A stretch of DNA of 64,000 bases from Rubritalea profundi (GCF_002954445.1 NZ_MQWA01000001.1:2052733-2116732), one strand, 5' to 3'. Positions 19,641 through 29,463 are shown, counted from the stretch's first letter. Numbers and translations are program-made. The notes: generated by a model not told the origin, from the letters alone.

Positions 19641-21829
19641 CTCGATATCTTTTCAGACTGCATGATGGCGGCTATGATTCTTGCTTGGCCATAGGTGATT
19701 TTCCCGTTGCTAGCCTCGATGATTGGTTTGAGTGCCGAGTGGCCGTGCTCAGCGAAGAGTTGTCGGCAAAGTTGGTTCGTGGCTTCATCGATCCATAGTT
19801 GCCAGTCGAGCGATTCGCCTTCGGTGATGAGCTTTGCAACGTGGGTCTCGATGGTAGAGAGCCCGAGTCCTCGCTCGCTGGCAATCGACGAAGGAGTCAT
19901 GCCTTTACCCAGCATTTCAAGGGTGGTGCGGAAGGTTTCTGTGAGGCCCTGTTTCACTCTGGGTGCAGCAGCTTTCTTAAGAGGCTTTGAGGATGGAGTG
20001 AGATCCGGGTGATTGCAGAGGTATTCGTGAACAGATGAGAGGAATCGTTGCCCGTATTTTTCTAACTTATTTTGGCCAACTCCAGGGATGTTGAGTAGCT
20101 CGGTGTCGTTAGATGGATGGTAGGCTGCCATGGCTCGTAGCGCCTTATCTGAAAACACAACGTAGGGAGGCACGCCTTCGAGGTCAGCCAATTCTTTACG
20201 GAGGGCGCGTAAGTGGTGGAAGAAGTCGTGATCGCAGTCGATCTCTTCAGCGCGGTGTTGCGCTTTCTCTGGGACGACTCGTTTGTCGATGGCGATCTGG
20301 AAGCTGTCGCGTCCGAACAGAATTTCGGTGGCTGCATCATTGATCTGAGGCACTGGGAATTTGTCAGGACTTAGAGCGAGCTTTTTGCCGGCAACTAAAG
20401 CATCAATCACGCTGCGCCAATGGGTCTTTGGCTTGTCTTTGCCGACTCCATAGGTCTTGAGTTTGTTGTGCTCGAACTGACGGATTTTTGCGGTGTTTGC
20501 GCCGCAGACAATATCGCAAATATGAATGCCACCAAAGCGACTGCCAGTGCGCATGATTGCCGAGAGTACGATTTGCGCGTCGCGCGTGGCATCGACGGTT
20601 TCAAAGCTGCCAGCGCAGTAGTCGCAGCTACCGCAATTTTCAACTTCACAGGTTTCATCGAAGTAGTTGAGCAAGCTGATCTTTCGGCAGCTTGGAACGC
20701 TGGCGAAGGCATCCATCGAGGCGAGGAGCTGGCGAGCTCGGCCTTGCTCGGCTTCATCTGGCATGGCTTCAATGAAAAATCGAAGCTTCCCGAGGTCGCC
20801 AGCAGAGTAGAGTAGCAGGCAGTGCGAAGGCTCGCCATCGCGGCCAGCTCGGCCAGTTTCCTGATAGTAGCTTTCGATGTTTTTCGGCAAGTCTCCGTGA
20901 ATGACGAAGCGCACGTCGGCCTTATCAACACCCATGCCAAAGGCGACTGTGGCGACCATCACGGTGATGTCATCGCGGATAAATGCGTCTTGAGTGGTGG
21001 AGCGTTTCTCGGCAGCGAGTCCGGCGTGGTAGGGTGCGGCATTGATACCATTCGCTACTAACATGTTGGCGGTTTCTTCCACACTTTTGCGGGAGGTGCG
21101 ATAGATGATGCCACTTTGCTGTGGGCGCTCGCGAATGAACTCGACGATCTGAGTCGGAGCTTCGCGTTTTGCGAGGACTTCGTAGAACAGGTTTTTGCGG
21201 TCAAAAGAGGCGCGGATTTTCACCGGGTTTACCAGTTGCAGACGCTTCTCGATGTCTTCCGCTACTTGCTCGGTGGCGGTGGCGGTGAAAGCGGTGAGTG
21301 GACTCTGTGGGAAGAGTTCTTTGAGCCGACTGGTGAAAAGGTAATCGGGACGAAAGTCATGACCCCATTCGGAAATACAGTGGGCCTCATCGATGGCGAT
21401 GAAGCTGGGCGCTCCCTGCTGATTTTTCCTTAGCAGGCTGACGGTGTTGCTGAGCGAAAGTCGCTCGGGCGCGAGATAGAGTAGGTCGAGGTTGCCGTCG
21501 ATGTAGTCCTTCTCGATCGCTTGGACTTCGGCGGGGGCCAGTGTGCTGTTGAGGAATGCTGCCTTGATGCCGTTTGATCGGGCCGAGTCGACCTGGTCTT
21601 TCATCAGGGCAATCAATGGACTGACGATGACTGCTGTGCCCGGAAGGATAGAGGCTGGCAGTTGATAACAAAGAGATTTCCCGCCACCAGTGGGCATCAC
21701 ACCAAAAGCATCACGACCGGATAGAATTCCCTCAACAAGCTCCTGCTGATGATCTCGAAAGGTGTCGAAACCAAAGAGTTTCTTCAGTTGCTCAAGAGTA
21801 GACGCACTCTCTAAATTTCCCGTGTTCAT
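19637..21829 (-). CDS. recQ: ATP-dependent DNA helicase RecQ
   Basis: This 730-residue 3'-5' helicase acts in recombination and stalled-fork repair. In order: Q-motif FGFDTFRDHQQELVEG, Walker A PTGGGKSLCYQLPA (about 45), IDEAHCISEWGHDFRPDY (motif II and the aromatic-rich loop), TATATEQVAEDI, ATVAFGMGVDKADVRFVIH and QETGRAGRDGEPSHC (motif VI). The RQC zinc site has Cys in SCRKISLLNYFDE and CEVENCGSCDYC. A single HRDC domain (about 520-600) precedes a C-terminal helix-turn-helix region (GKGMTPSSIASERGLGLSTIETHV), found in a subset of bacterial RecQ. The ATG at 21829 has a clean context. Confidence 0.95.
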   Translation of the reverse strand: MNTGNLESASTLEQLKKLFGFDTFRDHQQELVEGILSGRDAFGVMPTGGGKSLCYQLPASILPGTAVIVSPLIALMKDQVDSARSNGIKAAFLNSTLAPAEVQAIEKDYIDGNLDLLYLAPERLSLSNTVSLLRKNQQGAPSFIAIDEAHCISEWGHDFRPDYLFTSRLKELFPQSPLTAFTATATEQVAEDIEKRLQLVNPVKIRASFDRKNLFYEVLAKREAPTQIVEFIRERPQQSGIIYRTSRKSVEETANMLVANGINAAPYHAGLAAEKRSTTQDAFIRDDITVMVATVAFGMGVDKADVRFVIHGDLPKNIESYYQETGRAGRDGEPSHCLLLYSAGDLGKLRFFIEAMPDEAEQGRARQLLASMDAFASVPSCRKISLLNYFDETCEVENCGSCDYCAGSFETVDATRDAQIVLSAIMRTGSRFGGIHICDIVCGANTAKIRQFEHNKLKTYGVGKDKPKTHWRSVIDALVAGKKLALSPDKFPVPQINDAATEILFGRDSFQIAIDKRVVPEKAQHRAEEIDCDHDFFHHLRALRKELADLEGVPPYVVFSDKALRAMAAYHPSNDTELLNIPGVGQNKLEKYGQRFLSSVHEYLCNHPDLTPSSKPLKKAAAPRVKQGLTETFRTTLEMLGKGMTPSSIASERGLGLSTIETHVAKLITEGESLDWQLWIDEATNQLCRQLFAEHGHSALKPIIEASNGKITYGQARIIAAIMQSEKISS

Positions 21830-22089
21830 CTGAGCATTAACTCATCTACTGGCAGAAGTGTCAATAAAGAGCTAGATGATTCTGGAGTGCTGAAGGACGA
21901 AAGTCGGGTTAGCAACCTCTGGTGACTTTGTGAGCGATTATCAATCGCGACCAAGTTATCTTGCGAGACCTTGGTCTTTCCGGTGTTTGACCGTTGGAGG
22001 TGTCTCAACTAAAAATCCACAGCAGCAGCACAGGTCCACAGCCAGCCCGGTTAAATTCCACTTGGAAATACAATGATTAGACTCTAGCT

Positions 22090-22578
22090 ATGGGCATGGC
22101 AGTGGCTTTTAAAGAATGGTTCGTGGTTTGTGAGGCCCTTGGAATGGGAGCGCAGGACGTGATTATCCGCAAAGGTGGAATCCACGAAGGCCGTGGAGGC
22201 TTTGAATTCACTCACGACTCATTCTATCTGTTTCCAACACTCTTTCATAAGCAGCAAGCACAAGTGAGAGAGCCAGCTCACAAATGGATGCCACAAACTC
22301 AAAAAAAGCTATGGGATTTGGGTGAAATTGTTCCAGTGAAGTATCGCTGTACGGTTGAACGCTCAGAGTTGCTCACTGATTGGGAGGCCGTATTGGAGTT
22401 GTCTGATAGACACGTCTACACCGAGGCTCTTGTGCGTGAGCGCTTTGATTGGGAGGGAAAGGGGATGGCGGCAGGCTGCATCAATGTGGCTTACGTCACA
22501 ACTGAAGTGTTGGTCGAGTCACTGGAAGTCCCCTATAGCAAGCCTCATGGTGGCTGCCGAAGCTGGATTGAATTGTAG
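22090..22578 (+). CDS. DUF1802 family protein
   Basis: This 162-residue protein matches the conserved DUF1802 pattern as I know it: AFKEWFVVCEALGMGAQDVIIRKGGIHEG near the start, FYLFPTLFHKQ in the middle and a C-terminal GGCRSWIEL. It is cytoplasmic, with no signal peptide or membrane segment. No biochemical role is established for the family. It stands alone between divergent recQ and the convergent TraB/GumN-like gene. The start may be ATG 22090 or 22096. Confidence 0.85.
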   Translation: MGMAVAFKEWFVVCEALGMGAQDVIIRKGGIHEGRGGFEFTHDSFYLFPTLFHKQQAQVREPAHKWMPQTQKKLWDLGEIVPVKYRCTVERSELLTDWEAVLELSDRHVYTEALVRERFDWEGKGMAAGCINVAYVTTEVLVESLEVPYSKPHGGCRSWIEL

Positions 22579-22627
22579 AAGAGTGTTTTATAAATCACAA
22601 TAGCCAGTCAACGCCGAGCGAGCCGGA

Positions 22628-22662
22628 GGCGTCGCTCTACGTGGCGACGGTTTCCAACCGTC
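22628..22662. repeat. Overlapping palindromes in a convergent intergenic gap
   Basis: CGTCGC at 22630 pairs with GCGACG at 22644, and GACGGTT at 22646 pairs with AACCGTC at 22656, so the two hairpins share bases and are mutually exclusive. The region is GC-rich compared with its surroundings, lies between the ends of two convergent genes and has no T-run. It resembles a REP-type palindrome more than a terminator, but no second copy was found in the window. Confidence 0.55.
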
Positions 22663-22674
22663 TAAGCCAGCTTA

Positions 22675-23529
22675 TTAGAGTGGCAGGGTCCAAGCGTCTA
22701 ACCAGGTTTGCTGAGTTTGCTTGAATCCCTGCTCGATGAGGCGTTTTTCCATGTCTGGGTAGTGAGCTGCACCGTAGAAAATACCCACCTTGGTTTTACC
22801 CGCTTTGATTTGGTCCTGCATAACTGCGAGGCATTTGAGGTTGCGGTCGCCAATGATGACATTTTCACCGGCTATATTGGCCATTTGGGTGTCTCCTTCG
22901 CCCAGGGTGTCTACCAGCTGAAGCTTGAGTTTGTCAGGGTTGCGTGAGAGTAAGGCTATGAGGAGTCCAGCGGTGCTAGGCTCCTTGCCGCTAGGCTTGG
23001 CAAAGGCTTGTTTGAGCATGAACGACATCAACGATTGCTCGCGCTCTTGGTTGAGCTTGTGAAATTCCTCGATCGTGAGGTCGGCATGGACAAAGTTCTC
23101 GGCGCTGTAGTCGATCTCGTCTTTTTGCCCTTTAAGATCGAGAGCTTGTTGCATTTTCTCAAAGGCTGAGCCTAGAAACCCGAGGGCTCCAGCGGGCTTT
23201 TCACCTTCCTTTTGTACGGCCTGTCCTTTGCCTAGGTTTTCTCCTCCAATCATCTCAAACAGGATCACTGGGTAGGCTTTGAAGCTAGTATTGAGTTTTT
23301 CGTAGTAGGATTCATCCGCGATGTGCACGGCTCCGATGAGATCGATTTCCACCTCTCCGCGGGTGAAGCGAGTGACGGCTGTCTGCAGCCGGGTGCTCTC
23401 GTCGTCGCGCTCGACACGAATAAATTGGGTGGCGGGTGCTTCGACCACCGGGGCCACCACTAACGATTCTGATTTGGCGACCCAAGGGCAGAGGAAACTG
23501 ATGGCGAGACTGAGAAAGGAAAGGCGCAT
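22675..23529 (-). CDS. Secreted TraB/GumN-like (TIKI superfamily) protein
   Basis: The 284-residue product has a signal peptide (MRLSFLSLAISFLCPWVAKS). Two landmark segments fit the TraB/GumN metalloprotease-like superfamily: DLIGAVHIADESYYEKLN near residue 63, with the conserved G-x-x-H, and VGIFYGAAHYPDMEKRL near 248, with the second conserved His. RNLKCLAVMQDQIKAGK before it is where the family has its RN motif. It is probably periplasmic. The true activity in bacteria is not known. Neighbours are unrelated, and there is no sign of an operon. Confidence 0.7.
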   Translation of the reverse strand: MRLSFLSLAISFLCPWVAKSESLVVAPVVEAPATQFIRVERDDESTRLQTAVTRFTRGEVEIDLIGAVHIADESYYEKLNTSFKAYPVILFEMIGGENLGKGQAVQKEGEKPAGALGFLGSAFEKMQQALDLKGQKDEIDYSAENFVHADLTIEEFHKLNQEREQSLMSFMLKQAFAKPSGKEPSTAGLLIALLSRNPDKLKLQLVDTLGEGDTQMANIAGENVIIGDRNLKCLAVMQDQIKAGKTKVGIFYGAAHYPDMEKRLIEQGFKQTQQTWLDAWTLPL

Positions 23530-23657
23530 AATTTGAAAAGCTTGTGCGCCACTATAGTGGTGATCTGCTCAGCGGTCAAAGAGACTTATTGCGCTCTACA
23601 ATCACCAGCACTTTTTGCACTGGTCTATCGAGGAGCTAACCGTTTTAGTGTTCATCC

Positions 23658-24152
23658 ATGCATTCAACCAGCCATCTCAGTATCCACCACGGAGTCGTGG
23701 AAGATCTCACCAGAACCACCCATGTTTCTGGTGGTGGTGAGACGAGTACCACCACCACTCATATTGCGATGATAAAGGTAGCAGGGAAGCATTGCTAATA
23801 CAGGTCTGCATCTCCAGTCCCGATCTCAGAGGGGGAAACAGTGACGGTAGCGGGCGTGGATGAAAGGGGGCTTTATAAAGTGTACGCGATGAGGAATGAT
23901 TCCACAGGATTTATCACCGAGATGTTTCAGGTCGGGGCGGCGGCTTCAGGCTGTTCGATAGCCTTCATGGTGCTTTGGTGTACTGTTTGCCTAGTTATGA
24001 CAGTGGCTTTTGCTTTCCTATTTTTCCCGTTGGCCATTGTGCCTCTGGCTATGGGTGGGTTTGGAGCATGGGCAATGAGTAAAAACATGCGGACAAATCA
24101 GCTCACTCAGACACACTCTCGGCAAGCCCACACCATGCTCATGCGTTCTTGA
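23658..24152 (+). pseudogene. Small membrane protein gene with one in-frame TAA
   Basis: From ATG 23658 the frame runs 46 codons (MHSTSHLSIHHGVVEDLTRTT...) to TAA 23796-23798, then continues in the same frame as YRSASPVPISEGETVTVAGV... to 24152. Joined, it makes about 164 residues: a soluble part with a GGGETSTTTTH stretch, then two hydrophobic helices (about 100-120 and 124-142) and a polar tail. The frame keeps coding character on both sides of the stop, and GVVEDLTRTTHVSGGG plus ISEGETVTVAGV resemble small bacterial membrane proteins with an SH3-like front. Either a nonsense mutation or a base error; the downstream part alone lacks a good start. Confidence 0.6.
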
Positions 24153-24277
24153 TTTCCTTCGGAGTTACTTAACAATAAGGCATTCTTAAGAATTCTCGCT
24201 TGCCATGGGCTGCTTTGGCTGGGATGTTGAGGACTAGTTTTCTCCCCAAAAATGAGGAGGTTAGAGGAAAATCGAGT

Positions 24278-26827
24278 ATGGCAGTAAAGAAGAATACAGT
24301 GCGTGGAGAAGAACCTGAAAGCAATTTGCCTTTGTGGTTCAATGAGGTTGCGGGGATAGCATTGATCGGCGTGGGAATTATTCTTACCTTGTCGTTGATT
24401 ACCTTTACTCCACACGACCTACCTATTCTAAGCATTGGTGGGGTTATCGATAATGAGCCTAATATACCGCGAGAGAATTCGATTGGCGTCGTTGGAGCTT
24501 TGCTTTCTTTCTTTGTTCTCAGGGTTTTTGGCGCTGCGGGTTATCTTTTACCGATTGGCATGCTTTGGTTAGGAATTGCCTACGCATTCATGGGCGCGAA
24601 GTTCTCCAAGCGCACAGTGATTGGACTTTTTTGTTTTGTGCTGACTGGAGCATGTCTTCTCAATGTGACTGAGGTTCTCACTGAATGGGCTGCGAGAAAT
24701 TATATTTTCGAACCAGGTGGATTTGCTGGCCTCTGGCTTGGGACCAATGTGCTAGAAGCCCTTTTGAATAAAACTGGAGCCATCATATTGCTGGTGATGC
24801 TCTACATGATCGGGATGATTATGCTGACTGGGCTCCATCCGATCCAGTTCAGCAAGGTTTGCTGGGCGAACTTTAAGCAATGGCGAGTGAAACGTGCAAA
24901 TGATAGAGAGCGACTTGCCGAGAAGAAAGGTAAACGATCCGCCCGCGAGGCCGAGCGTAGCGCCAGACAGCTAGAGCGCGATAACGCTAAGGCTGAGACA
25001 AAAGAGAAGGCTCAGGAAGAGAATGAGCGTGCAAAGGAAGTCAAAGCGAAGAAGGCCGCTCTGGCGAAGCTGAATAGAGCGGAAGAGGATAAGAAAAATC
25101 CTCAAGTGGAAATGGAGCTCAAGGAGATACCAAAGCCGCAAATTATCGATTCTAGCCAACGTAGGAATAACAAGCGTGAACCCGGCGCAAAACCCTTTGA
25201 GAGAAAGAAGAATCCTGATGCTATTTCGCTATCGACTGACGGTTTTGAGAATTACGAAACTCCAGGCTTTGACCTGTTAGCATTCGATGAATCTGAGCCT
25301 GAAGACGAAGGGATGGATCAGGGTGAGCTTCTCAGTATTCAGAAAACCATTGTAGATACTTTAAAGGCATTTGGTGTCGAAGTCACCGCGGGGGATATCA
25401 CCCGTGGGCCAACAATCACCCGTTACGAAGTGTACCCAAGCTCGGGCTTACGAGTTAGCCGAATCACCCAGTTAGAGGCAGACTTAGCCCGTGCCACAAA
25501 GGCCGAGCGCATCAATATCTTAGCGCCAATCCCGGGTAAGGACACTGTCGGTATAGAAATCGCCAACGACAACAAAGTCGCCGTGCCTCTTCGTGAATTG
25601 CTGCAGGACGAAGCATTCACCTCGGCGAAAAACAAGATTCCACTGGCGTTAGGTAAGGATGTCTATGGAAATACAGTCATCGGCGACCTAGCTGCAATGC
25701 CACACTTACTAGTAGCCGGTGCTACAGGTGCGGGTAAGTCGGTGTGTATCAACTCGATCATTGCGAGTATCCTTTTCAAGTTTAGTCCAGACGAACTACG
25801 CTTTATCATGGTCGACCCGAAGGTGGTGGAGATGCAAATCTATGGCAGGTTGCCTCACCTCGTCGTGCCCGTAGTAACAGATCCTAACAAGGTGGTTGCC
25901 GCACTGCGATGGGTTGTGAACGAAATGGAAAAACGTTATAGGCTCTTCGCTAAGTGTGGTGTCCGAAATTTTGATGGATTCAATGACCGTCCACGCCCAG
26001 AGAAAGAAGAGCCCGTAGTCGTGGAGCCAGAAGTGGTCGATGAGACCGCTGAAGAAGAGCCTGATCCTGAGGCTATCGAGTCAATCGCTCGCGCTCTGGA
26101 AGATGGGGAATTGGGGCCTATCGGTGGTGGTGACGACGATGAACTAGACATGGAAGAAGAGGAAGCTGAAATGCCAGACCGCTTCCCGTACATCGTTGTC
26201 ATTATTGATGAGCTTGCTGACCTCATGCAGACAGCTCCAGCCGATGTTGAGCAAAACATTGCACGTATTGCCCAAAAGGCACGAGCAGCAGGTATCCACC
26301 TAATCATCGCGACTCAGACGCCACGTGCTGACGTCGTCACCGGCATCATCAAGGCGAACATCCCTAGCCGGATTGCTTTCCAAGTTTCTTCAGCTCTCGA
26401 TTCCCGAGTCATTCTCGATACCAAAGGAGCTGACAAGTTGGTCGGTAAGGGCGATATGCTCTATTTACCTCCAGGATCAGCCAAGCTAGAACGCGCTCAA
26501 GGAGCCTTCGTCTCCGATGAAGAAGTCGAAGCTATTGTCGAGCACTGTGCGGCACAATCCGAGCAAGTCTTTGAGCCCTCAATTCAAGAGAGCATAGAGA
26601 AAGGCGGCTCCGGAGGTGGCGATGAGAATGACGTGTCGGACGCCGACGAAGAATGCCTTCTCAAGTGTATTGAAGTTATCACGACCGAGCAAAAAGCCAG
26701 CACCTCGCTACTCCAGCGTCGCCTGCGCCTAGGTTACACCCGTGCCGCCCGCATGATGGATATCCTTGAGGAACGTCAGATGATCGGCCCCGCAGATGGA
26801 GCAAAAGCTCGCGACGTCCATATTTAA
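24278..26827 (+). CDS. ftsK: DNA translocase FtsK/SpoIIIE
   Basis: The septum-anchored motor that moves chromosome ends during division. From ATG 24278 (MAVKKNTVRGEE) it has 849 residues. Four or so membrane helices (about 20-190) are followed by a charged Lys/Glu linker (about 205-330). The motor follows, with Walker A AGATGAGKSVCINSI (about 480) and Walker B YIVVIIDELADLM (about 640). The C-terminal gamma winged helix (LLKCIEVITTEQKASTSLLQRRLRLGYTRAARMMD) reads KOPS-like sites in known FtsK. An unusual acidic insert of about 65 residues (25978-26185) sits between GVRNFDGFNDR and Walker B. The frame is open back to 24200, but that extension is not family-like. Confidence 0.96.
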   Translation: MAVKKNTVRGEEPESNLPLWFNEVAGIALIGVGIILTLSLITFTPHDLPILSIGGVIDNEPNIPRENSIGVVGALLSFFVLRVFGAAGYLLPIGMLWLGIAYAFMGAKFSKRTVIGLFCFVLTGACLLNVTEVLTEWAARNYIFEPGGFAGLWLGTNVLEALLNKTGAIILLVMLYMIGMIMLTGLHPIQFSKVCWANFKQWRVKRANDRERLAEKKGKRSAREAERSARQLERDNAKAETKEKAQEENERAKEVKAKKAALAKLNRAEEDKKNPQVEMELKEIPKPQIIDSSQRRNNKREPGAKPFERKKNPDAISLSTDGFENYETPGFDLLAFDESEPEDEGMDQGELLSIQKTIVDTLKAFGVEVTAGDITRGPTITRYEVYPSSGLRVSRITQLEADLARATKAERINILAPIPGKDTVGIEIANDNKVAVPLRELLQDEAFTSAKNKIPLALGKDVYGNTVIGDLAAMPHLLVAGATGAGKSVCINSIIASILFKFSPDELRFIMVDPKVVEMQIYGRLPHLVVPVVTDPNKVVAALRWVVNEMEKRYRLFAKCGVRNFDGFNDRPRPEKEEPVVVEPEVVDETAEEEPDPEAIESIARALEDGELGPIGGGDDDELDMEEEEAEMPDRFPYIVVIIDELADLMQTAPADVEQNIARIAQKARAAGIHLIIATQTPRADVVTGIIKANIPSRIAFQVSSALDSRVILDTKGADKLVGKGDMLYLPPGSAKLERAQGAFVSDEEVEAIVEHCAAQSEQVFEPSIQESIEKGGSGGGDENDVSDADEECLLKCIEVITTEQKASTSLLQRRLRLGYTRAARMMDILEERQMIGPADGAKARDVHI

Positions 26828-27145
26828 GAAGTGAGAAGTGGACGTTCCTTATAGAACGGTGTGCTCGTTGAGAATTTAACTAGAGACATGCTTCAGGTTG
26901 GGTTTGATAGATTTCTTCTAATGGACGCTCTTGTTTATCAATGCGTATCTCTCTCTATAAATGAGTTATGATCCGTGTGCGCCATTGCGTGCGATTGTGA
27001 ATAATTTCTGAATAAAGCTTGCCTTTCTTCGGAGGTGGCCGCATAGGTTCCGCCCTCAGAGGTGGATGAACCACCTTGGCCGCCATTGATTTCTGTTGAA
27101 TAGGTATTAATCAGACGCGGCTTTGAGCAGCAAATATAACTGATT
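26828..27145. other. Intergenic gap between ftsK and the DEAD-box helicase gene
   Basis: The gap is 318 bases. The minus strand has short open frames (43 and 81 codons) across 26938-27183, but they use two different frames, run into the helicase start and have no recognisable domain. No terminator with a T-run was found after ftsK. The helicase promoter should lie in the AT-rich 27095-27140 part. Nothing else is seen. Confidence 0.5.
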
Positions 27146-28911
27146 ATGACAGACGTAAAATTTACGGACTTGGGATTATCCAAGCCCCTTCTTGATGCGG
27201 TGCACGGCCTCGGCTACGAAGCACCATCAAACATCCAGCACTCGCCATTCCTAAAATCCTCGAAGGTCACGACATCGTCGGACTTTCTGAGACTGGATCT
27301 GGTAAGACAGCCGCATTCGTACTTCCAGCCTTGGAGATGATCGATACCGATATCGCTCGTCCACAGGTTCTCATTCTTTCCCCGACTCGCGAACTCTGTG
27401 TTCAGATCAGCGAAGAAGTCCACAGACTCGGCACCAACCTTCCTAGACTCAACTCTACTCCAGTCTACGGAGGAACTCCTATCGATCGTCAGATCCGCGG
27501 CCTCCGTGGTGCGCAGATGGTAGTCGGAACACCAGGTCGTCTCATGGACCACCTTCGCCGTAAAACTCTCCGCACAGATGATCTTAAGTTGATCATTCTC
27601 GACGAAGCTGACCGCATGCTCGACATGGGCTTCCGCGATGACATGGAAGAAATTCTAGGCCAAGTGAAGGGTGAGTACCAGATACTCTTCTTCTCAGCGA
27701 CAATGAACCGCAATGTTGAGCGTCTCATCGGCAAGTTCGGTAAGAACCCACAGAAGGTTGAAGTCGCTAAGAAAGCTCTCACAGTGGACCGTATCGCCCA
27801 GTCCTACTACGAAGTACGTAACCGCTCTAAGGTTGAAGTTCTTTCCCGTATCCTCGACATGGAAGCATTCCGCCTCGCGGTTGTTTTCTGTAATACTAAG
27901 CGTGCAGTTGACGAAGCTACTGAAGCTCTTCTCGCTCGTGGATTCACAGCAGATCGTCTCCACGGAGACATCACCCAGCAAATGCGTGAGCGCGTTCTCA
28001 ATCGTTTCCGTGAAGGAAAAGTGGAACTCCTAATAGCTACTGACGTGGCTGCTCGTGGTCTCGACATCGATGAAGTCGATATCGTAGTGAACTATGACCT
28101 TCCACAGGATCCAGAAGACTACGTGCACCGTATCGGTCGTACTGGTCGTGCTGGCCGTTCAGGTCGCGCAGTATCTTTCGTATTCGGTCGTGACGTTTAC
28201 CGTCTCCAGAACGTAGAGCGCTACACACGCAGCAAGATTACTCGTGAGAAGGTTCCTTCTCAGGAAGAAGTCGAAGGCAAGCGTGCTGACGTTCTCTTCG
28301 AAAGCGTTAAAGAAAAGCTCGAAGAGCAGACAAAAGGCGCACCATTCACAAACTACGTAGACCGTCTCCTCGAGCAGGGCTACGCAGCCACTGACATCGC
28401 AGGCACACTCTTCGGAATGATGCGTGAGACTGTTGGCCGTGAAGGTGAAGCAATTCAAGAAGACCGCCCAGGTGGTGACCGTGGAAACGATCGTAATGAC
28501 CGCGGTGGAGACCGTGGTGGCCGTGACCGTGGTGGCCGTGATCGTGACCGTGGAGGTCGTGATGACCGCCGTGGTGGTGGTGACCGTTTCGAAAGAGGCG
28601 GTGATCGTGGTGGAGATCGCTACGAGCGTGGCCCAGTCGATCGTGAGTCACGCCGCAATGAAGTTGCATCAGGAATGAAGCAGGTCTTCATCGGTGCTGG
28701 TGGTGTTCTCGGTGTGGCTCCAGGTGAGCTCGCTGGCATGATCTACTCTGAAGCAGGCATCGAGAGTGGTAGTCTCGGTAAGATCCGTATCTTCCCTAAG
28801 CACTCACTCATTCAGGTGAAAGATGGCGACGAGAACAAGGTGATCGACGCACTCAAGGGACAAAAGCTTCGTGGCAAGGCATTCCCATGCCGCCTCGACC
28901 GCGACATCTAA
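27146..28911 (+). CDS. DEAD-box RNA helicase with RGG-type linker, frame broken near 27240
   Basis: An ATP-dependent RNA helicase of the DeaD/CsdA kind, about 588 residues when restored. The first frame ([19 protein letters not shown]...) loses sense after SNIQ at 27236. Adding one base after 27240 gives SNIQ[35 protein letters not shown], including the Q-motif and Walker A, and joins the second frame (27331 onward). Motifs then run [55 protein letters not shown] and [13 protein letters not shown]. An Arg/Gly/Asp repeat linker (28465-28640) precedes a DbpA-like RNA-binding domain ([21 protein letters not shown]). Cold or RNA-folding stress roles are typical of the family. Confidence 0.92.
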
Positions 28912-28934
28912 GCCTCGCTTAAACATAAAATTTC

Positions 28935-28968
28935 AAAGGGCGTTCTCATCACTGAGTGCGCCCTTTTT
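28935..28968 (+). terminator. Terminator after the DEAD-box helicase gene
   Basis: AAAGGGCG pairs with CGCCCTTT across a sixteen-base loop and runs into TTTTT, 24 bases after the helicase stop. Confidence 0.75.
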
Positions 28969-28973
28969 CGTAG

Positions 28974-28994
28974 AAGAGGCTTCCAGCCTCTTTT
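28974..28994 (+). terminator. Second hairpin with T-run, backup terminator
   Basis: AGAGGCT pairs with AGCCTCT around the three-base loop TCC and is followed by TTT. It lies six bases after the first terminator and may be a tandem stop. Confidence 0.6.
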
Positions 28995-29463
28995 GTACTT
29001 CAAGTGGCAGCTCTCACAGCCGAAAGCCAGCAGATCTAAAAGCCGCGTGGTCACGATAGTTGAAAGCCGCGCCGATTATGATAATTTTAAAACGATCAAA
29101 AGTAGACTGAATGTCAATGATGGGTGTGCTTTAGCTTAGGCTCGTGAAAATTTCATTTGGAGGTATGGTCAGCTTAAGTATCACTAAGAAATGCCAAATA
29201 TTGCTGGCGTTAGGCAAAATGAACTAGGATCTCACTGAACTTTCATCTACTCAACAATCGACAAAACTGCTACGAATAGACCATTGCTAAATGGCAGTTC
29301 TAAAAATAAAAAAACTCCCCGTCACTGACACGCCGTGAGTTCAAACCAACATGATGACTTTAAACGACCTCGCAAAATCAAAGAGCGCTGAGAGCCCGCA
29401 CTTGGTGAGCTTTACCTTAGGTCTCCATTGGGAATTCCGGCAGCCTATAGGCTGGTTTAAATC
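28995..29463. other. Intergenic gap before the APC permease gene
   Basis: The gap is about 470 bases with no open frame of note. AGCCGCG occurs twice (near 29040 and 29065) about 25 bases apart. The right part (29330-29460) is slightly richer in GC than the middle and may hold the leader of the permease gene. No tRNA, riboswitch or insertion-sequence end was recognised. Confidence 0.45.

Noticed and set aside
23533-23772. 79-codon plus-strand frame after the TraB/GumN gene
   Set aside because: It overlaps, in another frame, the better-supported reading from 23658 that joins to the membrane protein; its composition is not protein-like.
24182-24193. Palindrome ATTCTTAAGAAT upstream of ftsK as an operator
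   Set aside because: It is perfect but short and AT-only in its centre; such palindromes are expected by chance and no second copy was seen nearby.
26938-27183. 81-codon minus-strand frame across the helicase start
   Set aside because: It covers the helicase start codon, changes coding character along its length and matches nothing known.
28346-28669. His/Gly-rich minus-strand frame opposite the helicase linker
   Set aside because: It is the antisense shadow of the Arg/Gly/Asp repeat coding DNA.
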